From contig JBEKTY010000040.1 of assembly GCA_049515555.1 (NCBI GenBank), forward strand, positions 1 to 64,000: 64,000 bases of DNA, read 5' to 3'. This document shows, one piece after another, positions 49,820 through 59,193 of the stretch (positions within the stretch are counted from its first letter, which is position 1; each line of letters begins with the position of its first letter). The translations under genes and the position numbers were made by a program. The DNA is from JBEKTY01 sp049515555. GTDB taxonomy: Bacteria; Planctomycetota; Planctomycetia; Pirellulales; Thermoguttaceae. The notes beneath the pieces were generated by a model. It did not search any database, was not told the DNA's origin, and saw only the letters and a list, made by a program, of their open reading frames with translations.

Positions 49820-50920
49820 TTACAGCGCGTGGCCCACAGGGGCCGGCCCGGTGGGCATCGGGGGCGGCGACAAGGGCTCGTTCGCCTTGATCTGCTTGAG
49901 GAAGTGCGCCGCCAGCTTGTCTTGCGGCGTGAGCTTGACGGCCTCGGTCAGCTCGGTCTTGGCGTTGTCCTTCGCCCCGGTCATCAGGTAATGATAGGCC
50001 AGTAAGAACCGCCCCGCCGCCGAGTTGGGCGCACTGGCGACGCTCTTCTCCAGGGCCCGCAACTGATTGGTGTACTTCGAGGCATCGCCGTAGTAGCCGT
50101 AGAGCGTGTTCCAGTCGGCCATGGGCCCCAGGGCCATTGCCGCGTGGGCCTCGGTGGCGGCGGCCCGGTAGTCGTCCAGGGCGAACAGCGCCAGCGAGAT
50201 CAACTCGTGGACCTTCGCGTTCTGCGGCGCTTCCACAGCCGAATGACCGGCCAATCGCAAGGCATTCCGATAATCGCCCGAGGCGAAGGCCGAGCGGGCT
50301 TCCGTGTAGTACTGAAGCGCCTCGGACGGCCCTTCCGCGTTGGCGGCCTCGGGTGTCGACTCCGGCGGGGTCACGTTCGTCATGGAGGTCGAATAGGAGT
50401 ACGGCGAGTACGCGGTCGTCGTGCCGCTATCCGGGTAGACGAAGCAATAGCTGGGGTAGTCGTTGTAATAGTAATACGGATAGCCGAATCCCCACCAGTC
50501 CAACCCCAATCCCAATCCCCATCCCCACCAGGGCCAGAACCCGCCATAGAACGGATAGAACCCATGGTGATGGCCCCACCAATCACCGTGGTGGTCCCAT
50601 CCGGAATGGCCTGTGAAGTGGTGATCCCATTCGTGGCTGGTCCACGCGTTGGGCATGTGGGCGGAATAGGGGGACATGTTGCCGTGGCCCGACCAATTGC
50701 TGCCGTTCCACGAGCCACTGTGGCCACCGCTCCAGCCGCTGGCGGCGTGTCCGCCGCTCCAGCCGCTGCCGCTATGGCCACCCCCCCAACCGCCACCGCC
50801 ATGACCGCCGCCACCGCCGCCACCACCGCCACCATGGGCGGCAAGCGCGGGGCTCCCGGCCAAAGCCACCGCCACCACGGCCACAAGACATATCTTCTCG
50901 AAGAACCGCTTAGTTGACAC
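49820..50920 (-). CDS. Secreted Gly/His-rich protein with TPR-like repeats
   Basis: 366 residues from a GTG with AAGGGGG upstream. Residues 1-25 are a Sec signal peptide ending at ALA-A. Residues 27-150 are a Gly/Ser/His/Trp-rich low-complexity region, and 150-185 Tyr-rich. Residues 200-340 are helical, tetratricopeptide-like (LQYYTEARSAFASGDYRNAL, YHYLMTGAKDNAKTELTEAV). It is probably periplasmic or surface-exposed. The GGGGGGHGGGG composition may cause slippage errors. Confidence 0.75.
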   Translation of the reverse strand: MSTKRFFEKICLVAVVAVALAGSPALAAHGGGGGGGGGGHGGGGWGGGHSGSGWSGGHAASGWSGGHSGSWNGSNWSGHGNMSPYSAHMPNAWTSHEWDHHFTGHSGWDHHGDWWGHHHGFYPFYGGFWPWWGWGLGLGLDWWGFGYPYYYYNDYPSYCFVYPDSGTTTAYSPYSYSTSMTNVTPPESTPEAANAEGPSEALQYYTEARSAFASGDYRNALRLAGHSAVEAPQNAKVHELISLALFALDDYRAAATEAHAAMALGPMADWNTLYGYYGDASKYTNQLRALEKSVASAPNSAAGRFLLAYHYLMTGAKDNAKTELTEAVKLTPQDKLAAHFLKQIKANEPLSPPPMPTGPAPVGHAL

Positions 50921-51267
50921 GATGCGCCCCCTTCTGTGAGATTCGGAAGAGCCACGCCGCGGCACCGGGATGCCCGGCCCTATTTCACCCTTGCTCCGTG
51001 TACAAGATCGTCACACGGAACGTCTCGGCTACCGTCGCTTTCGACTCGGCGCGGCGCAGCCTCCTAATATCATTCTACATTTTCCGCCGGTGACAACCAC
51101 CCACTGTTGTGGACATGGTACCCCGGCCCTAAAGCGGCATTTCGGGCGGGGTTGTTCGGCCGGGCATCTTGCCCAGACTATTGAGAAGAATTGGCGCGAC
51201 GTGACAACCCACCCGAGCCATTTCGGGGCGGGGCGAGCCGTAGGGTGGCCCGAGAGTTTGCAGGTTT

Positions 51268-51369
51268 GTAGGGTGGGTCGAGCGCAGCGAGCCCCACCAG
51301 AAGTGGCGAGTGGCGAGTCCTTGCCAGTCTAAACCATTGGGGGGGCTCGCTCCGCTCGACCCACCCTAC
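51268..51369. repeat. 28-bp near-perfect inverted repeat (GTAG REP pair)
   Basis: 51268-51295 and 51342-51369 match in 27 of 28 positions when inverted, with 46 bases between. Both arms begin GTAGGGTGGGTCGAGCG. A related fragment lies just after the tRNA near 46328. It sits behind the stop of the parvulin-like gene and may also act as a terminator. Confidence 0.8.
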
Positions 51370-51395
51370 TTTGTCTTTCTCTCCCGCAATGGAAA

Positions 51396-53369
51396 CTACT
51401 TTCCGGGCTGGGCCTCGTATAGGGTGGGCGTCACGCGGTTGTCTTCCCGGCGGGCGTTGTTTTGCGCCGGCGAATGGCTGCTCTCGGGCTCGAGAAAGTT
51501 GTTCACCACGGCCGCTTCCTGCAAGTGCTCGAAGTAGTCGGCCATGGCCAGCCGCTGCTTCTTTTCGCGGATGTCCGCGTAGATCAGGTCGCGAACCGCG
51601 GCCGGCTCCACCTCGACCGGCTTGGTGTAGCCCTCGCAGAAGAGGATGATGTACTTGTCGTCGACCTGGATCACGCCGGAGATGTCGCCCGGCTTGAGCG
51701 CGAAGGCTTCTTCTTCCAGCAGCGGCTGGCCGCCGTACTTGCGGATCGGCGGCACCTCGCCCTTCAGGACCCGGCTGCCGCTTTCGATCGAGTATTTCGC
51801 GGCCAACTCGCCGAAGTTTTCGAGGGTCAGGTTTTTGCGGGCCATTTCCCACACCTGCTGGGCCCGCCGCTGGCTGCTCATCACGATGGCGCGGCACCTG
51901 ACGCGCGGGCCGTAGTTCGCCGCGAAGCCCTTCCGCAGGTCGTCCTCGCTCACCGTAACCTTGCCGCCGGCGCCGGCCAGCTTCTGGAGGGCCACCGCCG
52001 GCCAGACCACGTCGCGGCGATACAGCTCGACCGAGATGCCCTGCTTCTTCGTGACCAGGTCCAGCCAGGCCTTCACGTCCGGCGACTTGTCCGGCAGCGG
52101 GCGAACCATCATTGCGGCCGTGCGGGCGATCTCGGCGTCGACCTCCGCCGGCGAGACCGCAACGTTCTGCCGCTTGCAGGCCGCCTCGATCAGCTTGCGG
52201 CGGATGGTATCTTCGAGCACCTCGCCGCCGTGGCGGACGATGCACTCCTCGTCCAACTGCCGCAGTCCGATCGGCAGGTCGTTGATGAGGGCCACGATCC
52301 CCGGCTCCAGCCGCTGGCTGAGCAGCGGATCGTTGTACACGTTCTGCACTCGGGCCCGCTTCTGCAGCTCCTGGAACACCTCGCCGGCGACGGCGTGCAG
52401 CTTGCGGTCGCGGATGATCTTCTCCAGCCGCGGCTGGGCTTGCTCCAGCGTGATCGGCCGGGGCGCGAGCAGTTTCTCGCGCTTCAAAATCACGTATTGG
52501 CCGCTGGTCAGGATGACCCTTGACACTTCGCCGTCGCCCAGGCTGAAGGCCGCCTGCTCGATCTCCCGGCAAGGGCCGTGCTTGCGAATCGGCTGGATCA
52601 GGCCCTTGACGCTGGCGCTGGCCATGTCTTCCGAGTACGTCTTCGCCAGGTTGCCGAAATCGGCCGGATTGGCGGCCGCCAGGGCCTGCACTTTCTGGGC
52701 CTTCTCCTGCGTGCTGCACACGATCAGCCGGGCGGTGACCATCGCGCCGTACTCGCTCTCGAAGGCGGCCATCAACTCCTCCGGCGTCACGGCCAGGCGG
52801 TCGCCGGCCAACTTCCGCAGCGCCAGGCTGGGCCAGATAATGTCCGCCGCGTACTGCTCCGGCTTCACTCCCCGCTCCTGCTGCAGCAGCTTCAGCCACT
52901 GCTCGACCGGCAGGTTGAAGCTCTTGGCCATCTGCTCGATCTCCGTGTCGACTTCCTTCCGCGAGACGCTTATGCCCCGGCGGCGGCACTCCTGGAGGAT
53001 CAGGTACTTGTTGACCATCGACTCCAGGACTTCCTTGCCGTAGTGGATGCGACACTCGCGGGCGAGTTCCTCGCGGGTGACCGGCAGGCCGTTGACCATG
53101 GCCACGATTTCGGGCACCGGTTTACGGGCCGGGACGAGCGAGCCCGGCCCCCCGGCTTCCGCAGCCGGGGCAGTGGTACCCGCGGCCGGGGTCGTCGGCG
53201 ACCGGGCCGATTGTTGAGCGGTTACCTCCGCCGTGGCTGGCGTCGTACCCCAGTAGTAGCGAGCCAACACGCATGCGGCGATCACGCACAGGCCGCCCAA
53301 GACCATCCCCAGCCGTGTCCTGCGCGGGCTGGCCTGGCACACTGCGCTACGAAATCCTTTTCGGGTCAT
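51396..53369 (-). CDS. SurA/PpiC-like peptidyl-prolyl isomerase, duplicated
   Basis: 657 residues. An uncleaved or signal-anchor helix is at about 21-42, followed by a Pro/Thr/Ala linker. Two homologous halves follow (about 85-330 and 345-620), each with a SurA N-like helical region (EIVAMVNGLPVTREELARECR and GIVALINDLPIGLRQLDEECI). Each half then has a parvulin-like domain (DFGNLAKTYSEDMASA; NFGELAAKYSIESGSR). It is probably a periplasmic chaperone or isomerase. GGAGG lies 7 bases upstream. The duplication is unusual for the family. Confidence 0.8.
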   Translation of the reverse strand: MTRKGFRSAVCQASPRRTRLGMVLGGLCVIAACVLARYYWGTTPATAEVTAQQSARSPTTPAAGTTAPAAEAGGPGSLVPARKPVPEIVAMVNGLPVTREELARECRIHYGKEVLESMVNKYLILQECRRRGISVSRKEVDTEIEQMAKSFNLPVEQWLKLLQQERGVKPEQYAADIIWPSLALRKLAGDRLAVTPEELMAAFESEYGAMVTARLIVCSTQEKAQKVQALAAANPADFGNLAKTYSEDMASASVKGLIQPIRKHGPCREIEQAAFSLGDGEVSRVILTSGQYVILKREKLLAPRPITLEQAQPRLEKIIRDRKLHAVAGEVFQELQKRARVQNVYNDPLLSQRLEPGIVALINDLPIGLRQLDEECIVRHGGEVLEDTIRRKLIEAACKRQNVAVSPAEVDAEIARTAAMMVRPLPDKSPDVKAWLDLVTKKQGISVELYRRDVVWPAVALQKLAGAGGKVTVSEDDLRKGFAANYGPRVRCRAIVMSSQRRAQQVWEMARKNLTLENFGELAAKYSIESGSRVLKGEVPPIRKYGGQPLLEEEAFALKPGDISGVIQVDDKYIILFCEGYTKPVEVEPAAVRDLIYADIREKKQRLAMADYFEHLQEAAVVNNFLEPESSHSPAQNNARREDNRVTPTLYEAQPGK

Positions 53370-53770
53370 TGCGGTTCCTCCCTAAACCGTTGGCCATGGT
53401 CTATTTGCGCCGGGCGCCAGGGTTGGCTCGACCAACTCCGTGTGCCACGGTTGGCTAACCCAACCGCGCTTCCCACGCCGCTGGGCAAGCCCGCAGTGGC
53501 GCCTCCGCGCAAGATCAATAGGTAGCAGAGTATATGAATTCCGTCCGAGTGGAGCAAGAGCGATTGTTGCCCAAGCGGTTGTCGGCCCGATTGTCGGCGC
53601 GATACCCCGAATCACACAAAGTGTTACAATACGCAGGAGCAGAGGGCATCCCCGGCACAACAAAGGGGGAAAAGGGAACAGGCACCCTTTGTGCGAAGCA
53701 CCCGAAGGGCCGCGGGCGGCAAGAGATGCCTGCCCTCTTTTTCCCGGCACAACAAAGCATCGGCAGACCG
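53370..53770. other. Gene-free stretch with direct repeats
   Basis: The sequence cccggcacaacaaag occurs near 53654 and again near 53744, with partly self-complementary GC-rich sequence between. A tandem ttgtcggc pair occurs near 53580. This resembles REP debris. The divergent promoters of the flanking genes must lie here, but none is obvious. Confidence 0.5.
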
Positions 53771-54739
53771 ATGGGCAGTCGCTGGTACGGTATCGCGGTG
53801 GTCATGCTGTGGCTGGCCGCGATGGGTTGGTTGGTGGTTCGGAAGGTCCTGCCGCCGCTGTTGGTGGGCGACCCGCCGACTTACGAGACGATCCTCAAGA
53901 CCGATCGGCCGCAACCCCCGCTGGGGTGGACGCTGCTTTTCAACGGACAGCGGATCGGCTGGGCCGTGAGCACCGTCACCAGGCAGCGGAACCCGGCCGA
54001 CGCGCAGCCCAACCAGACCACCGAAATCCGCAGCCTGGTCCATTTCAGCCGCATCCCGATCGAGCGATGGTTTCTCCCTTTTCGCCGGTCGCTGGCCGGC
54101 CCGGGCGGCCAGCGGCCGGGGCACCTGGAAGTAGAGGTCGAGAGCACCGTGCTCATCGATCCGTTGGACCGGCTGGCGGAGTTCGATTCCTCGTTGCGGG
54201 TGCAGCCCACGCAAAGCCTGGTGCGGATACAGGGCTCGGTCGAGGGGGCCAAACTCAAGCTCTCCATTCATGCCGGCGAGTTCAGCTACGATTCGGAGCT
54301 GCCCCTGCGGTCGGAATCGATGCTCAGCGACAGTTTCGCGCCGCAGACCCGCCTGCCGGGGCTGCGGTTGGGCCAGCACTGGACCATCTCTTCCTATAGC
54401 CCCATGGCGATCATCAGCAACCCCGTCGGGCTGGTGCAGTCGCGCAGCCCGATCGAGATCCTTCAGGCCCGCGTCGAGGGTTTCGAGCTGCTGCCTTGGC
54501 ACGGCCACAAGGAGCGGGTGTGGCTGGTCGTATACCGTACGGAAGCCGCCGGGGAGCTGGCCGACGACAAGAACGTGCGGAATCGGCTGTGGGTGCGGCC
54601 CGACGGCACCATCCTGCGGCAGGAGGTAATGATGGGCGCATACACCCTGAGCTTCCTGCGCATGCCCGACGATGAGGCCGCCGCACTGGCGAACTCGCCA
54701 AGGCCCGCCGCGCCGGCGATGCACGGAGCCCCGCGATGA
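53771..54739 (+). CDS. Membrane-anchored protein of unknown function
   Basis: 322 residues from MGSRWYGIAVVMLWLAAMGW, an N-terminal membrane anchor; in-frame sequence upstream is repeat. The rest is beta-rich (HLEVEVESTVLIDPLDRLAEFDS, VWLVVYRTEAAGELADDK) and may be exposed outside the membrane. No clear ribosome-binding site. It overlaps the ABC ATPase gene by four bases, so it may be an accessory factor of that exporter. Confidence 0.65.
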   Translation: MGSRWYGIAVVMLWLAAMGWLVVRKVLPPLLVGDPPTYETILKTDRPQPPLGWTLLFNGQRIGWAVSTVTRQRNPADAQPNQTTEIRSLVHFSRIPIERWFLPFRRSLAGPGGQRPGHLEVEVESTVLIDPLDRLAEFDSSLRVQPTQSLVRIQGSVEGAKLKLSIHAGEFSYDSELPLRSESMLSDSFAPQTRLPGLRLGQHWTISSYSPMAIISNPVGLVQSRSPIEILQARVEGFELLPWHGHKERVWLVVYRTEAAGELADDKNVRNRLWVRPDGTILRQEVMMGAYTLSFLRMPDDEAAALANSPRPAAPAMHGAPR

Positions 54740-55491
54740 TCGAGTTCCAGGGCGTCGTTCGACGTTTCGGCCGCACCGTGGCGGTGGACGAGCTGACGCT
54801 CAGCATCGGCCAGGGCGAACTGTTTGCCCTTTTGGGCCCCAACGGCGCGGGAAAGACCACCACCATCCGCATGCTGGCCGGCCTGCTGCGGCCCGATGCG
54901 GGGGGCATCCGCATCTGCGGCCAGGACGCCGTGGCCCAGGTCCGCCAGGCCAATCGGTTCCTGGGCTACGTGCCCGAGGAGCCCTTCCTGTACGAGAAGC
55001 TCTCCGGCCGGGAGATCCTCGAATTCGCCGCCGAAATGCACGGCCTGGACCACCCCACGATCCTCGACCGCATCGAGCGCGAGGCCCAACGCTTCCAGAT
55101 GACCGGCTACCTGGACAACCTGGCCGAGACCTATTCGCACGGCATGAAGCAGCGGGTGGTGTTCGCCGCCGCCCTGCTGCACGACCCGCCCGTGCTCGTC
55201 GTCGATGAGCCGACCGTGGGGCTGGACCCGCGGAGCGTCCGCGTAGTGAAAGACATGTTGCGGTCGCAGGCCGCCGCGGGCAAGACCGTCTTCATGTCCA
55301 CGCACGTGCTGGCCTTCGCCGAAGAGATCGCCGGGCGGATTGGGATCCTGCATCGGGGGCGGCTGAGCTTCCTGGGCACCCTGGACGAGCTGCAAAAGGA
55401 GCTGGCCGCGCCGCGAACGGCGCTGGAGCCGCTGTTCTTGAAGATGACCGACGGCGGCCCCGCCGCACCCGCCCGGGCCGCACCGTCATGA
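54736..55491 (+). CDS. ABC-2 type exporter ATPase
   Basis: 251 residues. Walker A GPNGAGKTTT, Q-loop region GYVPEEPFLYEKLSG, the divergent signature YSHGMKQRV, Walker B VLVVDEPTVGLDP and the switch His in MSTHVLAFAE are all present. It starts inside the end of the preceding gene and overlaps the permease gene by four bases. Together they form an exporter of unknown substrate. Confidence 0.9.
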   Translation: MIEFQGVVRRFGRTVAVDELTLSIGQGELFALLGPNGAGKTTTIRMLAGLLRPDAGGIRICGQDAVAQVRQANRFLGYVPEEPFLYEKLSGREILEFAAEMHGLDHPTILDRIEREAQRFQMTGYLDNLAETYSHGMKQRVVFAAALLHDPPVLVVDEPTVGLDPRSVRVVKDMLRSQAAAGKTVFMSTHVLAFAEEIAGRIGILHRGRLSFLGTLDELQKELAAPRTALEPLFLKMTDGGPAAPARAAPS

Positions 55492-57248
55492 GCACCGCCG
55501 CCCCCCGCGAAATCCGCCTGCCCTCGGCCGACGAGGAGTCGCGGGCCTTCCGCCGCATGGAGCTGCGGATTGTCCGCACCCTGCTGCGGCAGACCTTCCG
55601 CACCGCCCGCTTCCGCCTGTCGCTCGTGCTCAGCCTCAGCCTGCTGCTGTGGGTCGGACTTTACGGGCTCGCCACGGAAGGTTTCCTGTTCCTGCGGACC
55701 ACGATCGCCCATCCCGTCCACGACCAGATCGTCCACGCCGTGTTCAACACCTTCTTCTTCACGCTGATGGTGATGCTCGTCTTCTCGTCGAGCATCATCT
55801 TGTACGGCTCGCTGTTCCGCTCGCCCGAGGCGGCCCTGCTGCTGACGCTGCCCATCCGCGACGAGCGGGTGTTCCTGCACAAGTTCCAGCAGGCGGTGCT
55901 CTTGAGCAGTTGGGGGTTCTTCCTGCTGGGAAGTCCGATGTTGCTGGCCTATGCTGCGGTGGCCCACGCGCCCTGGTACTACTACTGGCTGCTGCTGCCG
56001 CTGATGGGCGCGTTCGTCTACATCCCCGTGTGCGTGGGGGCCATTCTCTGCCTGGAGGTGATGTTCCGCCTGCCCCGCCAGCGCCGGCACGTCATTGCCC
56101 TGGCCGCCGGGCTGCTGCTGGCGGCCCTGCTGTGGTTCTTCTGGTCGCTCTTCTCCCGCCCGGCCAGTGACGTGCTCACCCCGGGCTGGTTCCAGGACAT
56201 GCTGGGCCGGCTGCAGCTCACCGAGCAACGCCTGCTGCCCAATTGGTGGCTCAGCTCGGGCCTGCTGACCGCCGCCGGCGGCGAATGGTCCGAAGCCGTG
56301 CTGTTCCTGGTGCTGATGATCGCCAACGCCCTCTTCTTTCGCCAGTTGGCCGCTTGGACGGCGGCCCGCATCTATCGCCGGGCCTATAGCCGCGCGGCCG
56401 GCGCCGGCCCGCGAAAAAGGGTTCGCAACGCCTGGCCCGACCAGGCCCTGGGCCGCCTGCTCGATCCGCTCGTCTCCCGGCCCGTCCGCCTCATGCTCGT
56501 CAAGGACCTCCGCCTCTTCCGCCGCGACCCGGTGCAATGGTCGCAGTTCCTGATCCTCGTCGGCCTGCTGTTCCTGTACTTCCTGAACGTGCACCCCTTC
56601 GGCCCCACCATCCACTACGCCAGTTGGGTCAGCATGGTCAGCTTCATGAACCTCGCCGTGGTAGGCTTGCTGATGTCCACCTTCACCACCCGATTCATTT
56701 TTCCGATGCTCAGCCTGGAAGGCCGGCGCTTCTGGCTGCTGGGCCTGCTGCCCCTGTCGCGTGACACCATCCTGTGGAGCAAGTTCCTGTTCGCCATCGT
56801 CTGCCTGCTCCTGCCCGGCGCGCTTCTGGTGCTGTTGAGCGACTACATGCTCGGCGCGTCGGGCTGGCTGACCCTGGACCACCAACTGACGTGCCTGGCC
56901 CTGTGCCCCGGTTTTGCCGGCATCGCCGTGGGACTGGGCGCCCGGCTGCCGAATCTCCGCGAATCGTCGCCGTCGCGGATCGCCGCCGGCTTCGGCGGCA
57001 CGCTAAACCTCGTCCTCAGCGCCCTGTATCTCGTGGCGCTGCTGGTGCTGATGACCCTGCCTTGCCACTTCTACCTGGCCGCCGCGACGCTGCCCAGCGC
57101 CTCGCCGCTGGGCGAGTTCTCCCGCCTGGCCGCCTGGCTCCCAGTCTGGCTCGTCGGCGGCACCATCGCCGGGGGGCTGCTGGGGATCCTGGCCACCGCT
57201 CTGCCCTTGTGGATCGGCATCCGGGCCTTCAGAAAACTCGAGTTCTAG
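55488..57248 (+). CDS. ABC-2 type permease
   Basis: 586 residues with about twelve hydrophobic segments in two groups (about 45-270 and 350-575), separated by a cytoplasmic loop rich in Arg. It starts MSTAAPREIRLPSADEESRAF, a charged cytoplasmic lead. Segments such as SLVLSLSLLLWVGLYGL and IVCLLLPGALLVLLSDYML are membrane helices. It overlaps the ATPase gene; the substrate cannot be told. Confidence 0.85.
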   Translation: MSTAAPREIRLPSADEESRAFRRMELRIVRTLLRQTFRTARFRLSLVLSLSLLLWVGLYGLATEGFLFLRTTIAHPVHDQIVHAVFNTFFFTLMVMLVFSSSIILYGSLFRSPEAALLLTLPIRDERVFLHKFQQAVLLSSWGFFLLGSPMLLAYAAVAHAPWYYYWLLLPLMGAFVYIPVCVGAILCLEVMFRLPRQRRHVIALAAGLLLAALLWFFWSLFSRPASDVLTPGWFQDMLGRLQLTEQRLLPNWWLSSGLLTAAGGEWSEAVLFLVLMIANALFFRQLAAWTAARIYRRAYSRAAGAGPRKRVRNAWPDQALGRLLDPLVSRPVRLMLVKDLRLFRRDPVQWSQFLILVGLLFLYFLNVHPFGPTIHYASWVSMVSFMNLAVVGLLMSTFTTRFIFPMLSLEGRRFWLLGLLPLSRDTILWSKFLFAIVCLLLPGALLVLLSDYMLGASGWLTLDHQLTCLALCPGFAGIAVGLGARLPNLRESSPSRIAAGFGGTLNLVLSALYLVALLVLMTLPCHFYLAAATLPSASPLGEFSRLAAWLPVWLVGGTIAGGLLGILATALPLWIGIRAFRKLEF

Positions 57249-57269
57249 CGCGGATTATTCACCAATCGT

Positions 57270-57341
57270 TCGTAGTGACCGCATTCATGCGGTCCTTCAC
57301 CTGTTCACACCCTCCAGACCCGATAAATCGGGTCACTACGA
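57270..57341. repeat. GTAG REP pair (BIME-like)
   Basis: TCGTAGTGACC and its exact inverse GGTCACTACGA flank two small hairpins (ACCGCATTCATGCGGT and ACCCGATAAATCGGGT). This is a classic inverted REP pair, placed between two convergent genes. Confidence 0.85.
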
Positions 57342-57361
57342 GCCTCGGTGAGTAATCCTGT

Positions 57362-57967
57362 CTACGGCCCCGCTGGCGGTTCCTCCCGCACCAGCCGGCT
57401 GATCTCGCGGAACTGGGGCGTGCCCGCCGCCTGGCACCACTCAAACAGCGCCGCCTCGGTCGTGGTCAGCGTCGCTCCCGCCGAATCCATTCTGTCCAGT
57501 GCCGTCAGGTGGTCGATCGCATGCCGCGCGCCCACCGCGTCGACCGCCACGTACACCCGCCATCCGTCGGCCAGCAGGTCGAGCACGCTCTGCTGGACCG
57601 AGACATGGGTCTCGATCCCGCACAGCAACAGCTTGCCGACGCCCCGCGCCCGCAGCCCCTCGATCACCTGCGGGCAACCGTAGCAGCTAAAGGCCAGCTT
57701 GGCGTGTGCCTGGTCGATCCCCTCCAACAGCGCCGTCACCACCGTGGGCCCCAACCCCTGTGGATACTGCTCCGTGGCCGCCACCGGCAGGCCCAGGATC
57801 CTCGCCCCGTCGATCAACCGGCGGGCATTCCACACGATCCGGCCTGAATCGGCCACTGCCGGCAACAGTTTTACCTGCACGTCGATCACCAGCAGGCCCG
57901 TGTCGCCGGCGGACATCAACTCCGGACTTCGTGAAAAACCCTGGGCTTCGTCCTGTGGCTCTTCCAT
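57362..57967 (-). CDS. Isochorismatase-fold hydrolase with Cys to Ser change
   Basis: 201 residues. Family residues are Asp29 in LLVIDVQ and Lys90 in HAKLAFSCYG, but the position of the catalytic Cys, in GIETHVSVQQS, is Ser123. ATEQYPQGLG resembles YcaC-like and ISOC-type members. The protein may be inactive or have altered chemistry. A later start at MSAGDTG (GGAG nearby) is an alternative. It stands alone behind a REP pair. Confidence 0.8.
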   Translation of the reverse strand: MEEPQDEAQGFSRSPELMSAGDTGLLVIDVQVKLLPAVADSGRIVWNARRLIDGARILGLPVAATEQYPQGLGPTVVTALLEGIDQAHAKLAFSCYGCPQVIEGLRARGVGKLLLCGIETHVSVQQSVLDLLADGWRVYVAVDAVGARHAIDHLTALDRMDSAGATLTTTEAALFEWCQAAGTPQFREISRLVREEPPAGP

Positions 57968-58033
57968 AGCGGAAAGGATATCGCAAATCGCGCGCAGGCG
58001 GTAGAGGCCGAGGACGCCAAGCTGCCATCGTCC

Positions 58034-58250
58034 AGGGGACCGTCCCCTTAGCAGAAGGCAGAAGGCGGAAGGCGGAAGGCGGAAGGCGGAAATAGCCGGC
58101 GGCTAACAACTTAAGGCAACAGCCGCCGGACGCCGGAAGGCGGAACGAAAAAGGCGGAAGGATCCTTCATCCCTCCGCCTTCCGCCTTCATCCCTCCGCC
58201 TTCCGCCTTCATCCCTCCGCCTTCCGCCTTCATCCCTCCGCCTTCCCCTC
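58034..58250. repeat. GC-rich minisatellite with inverted arms
   Basis: It begins with a aggggac-c-gtcccct palindrome (58034-58048), then ggaaggc repeats, then a 24-base ggcggaaatagccggcggct-type segment (58085-58108). Complementary ccgccttc/atccct repeats run to the next gene. The 24-base segment recurs inverted at 59060-59083, so the two copies flank the ACT gene. Confidence 0.75.
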
Positions 58251-58742
58251 TCACCCCTCCTCTTTCAAGTCGGCCTCGGTGATCATCGTGAACCCCTTGG
58301 CGGTCAAGGTTTCCAGGCCCATCTCGATATTATCGACCATGAAGGCCACCGCCGCCCGGCCCCGCGGCCGGGTCAGCAAGGGATAAGCCTGGATGATGTT
58401 CACCTCGGCCTGCAGCAGTGCCGTGCAGATTCGCAGCAGGGCATGAGGGCCCTCGGGCAGGTCCACGCCGATCAGATCGCTCTCGATAATGGCCAGCCCG
58501 GCGCGCTCCAGAATCTCCCGCCCCTCTTCCGGATGACTGAGCAGGAATCGCACGAACGCGCATTCCCCGGCGTCGGAAATCGACAAGGCCACAATGCGGA
58601 CCTTGGTGCCCTCGAAGCGGCGGATCACTTCCAGCAGTTGCCCCACCCGGTTCTCCAGGAACACGGTGAACTGCCGAATGGCCGGGTAGTTTCGCCCGCG
58701 CATGGTGGCAAACCCGGTCTCCCCACCCTCGCCGGCTGCCAT
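58251..58742 (-). CDS. ACT-domain protein
   Basis: 163 residues, or 150 if started at MRGRNYPAIRQFTV; neither start has a strong ribosome-binding site. QFTVFLENRVGQLLEVIRRFEG and VRIVALSISDAGE form the first ACT unit; ALLRICTALLQAEVNIIQAYPLL the second. Two ACT domains in one small protein resemble stand-alone amino-acid-responsive regulators such as those of acetolactate synthase. The gene is flanked on both sides by repeats. Confidence 0.75.
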   Translation of the reverse strand: MAAGEGGETGFATMRGRNYPAIRQFTVFLENRVGQLLEVIRRFEGTKVRIVALSISDAGECAFVRFLLSHPEEGREILERAGLAIIESDLIGVDLPEGPHALLRICTALLQAEVNIIQAYPLLTRPRGRAAVAFMVDNIEMGLETLTAKGFTMITEADLKEEG

Positions 58743-59193
58743 GACCTGGCCCCCACACCCCGGAGCAAGATTACCCCACTACTGACGATTGCCTTACTAT
58801 AGGCGGACCAGCCCCGGGCGTCAATCGGAAGCCCGGGGATAGGCGGATGGAGCGGTTGGGCGGAGTATCGACCGGAGCGGAGAAAACGCCCCGGGCGTGG
58901 GGTGCTGAATGATTACCGCTCGTGGGCGAGGTTCCTGGCTGGTTTCTGTTCCGCTTAGGCTGCCTTGACTGGACGCTGGAACCGTTCCGTATCACAACGC
59001 AGCGGACAGGCGGACCAAAATTGGGACAGTCCCCGTTATCGGCCCGTCCGCCCGGCGGCTGTTAGCCGCCGGCTATTTCCGCCCTCCGCCTTTATTCGAT
59101 CTGCCCCGGCCCGGCCCACTTTGCACTTTGCACTTTACATTTTGCACTTTGTATTTTGCAATGTGCCTTCATCCTTTATCCTTCCGCCCCCGC
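58743..59193. other. Repeat-rich intergenic stretch
   Basis: No gene seen. It contains a REP arm (59017-59034) identical to the one inside the PAS gene, the inverted 24-base repeat (59060-59083) and a low-complexity run of tttgcact-type units (59118-59160). It lies between the ACT and aconitase genes. Confidence 0.6.

Noticed and set aside
51178..53055. Long Arg/Gly-rich open frame on the minus strand
   Set aside because: It overlaps the parvulin-like gene in another frame and has shadow composition; the other frame has clear domains.
55131..56885. 584-codon Gln/Glu-rich open frame opposite the ABC permease
   Set aside because: Antisense shadow of a real membrane protein gene; the repetitive Gln/Glu/Ala composition comes from GC bias.
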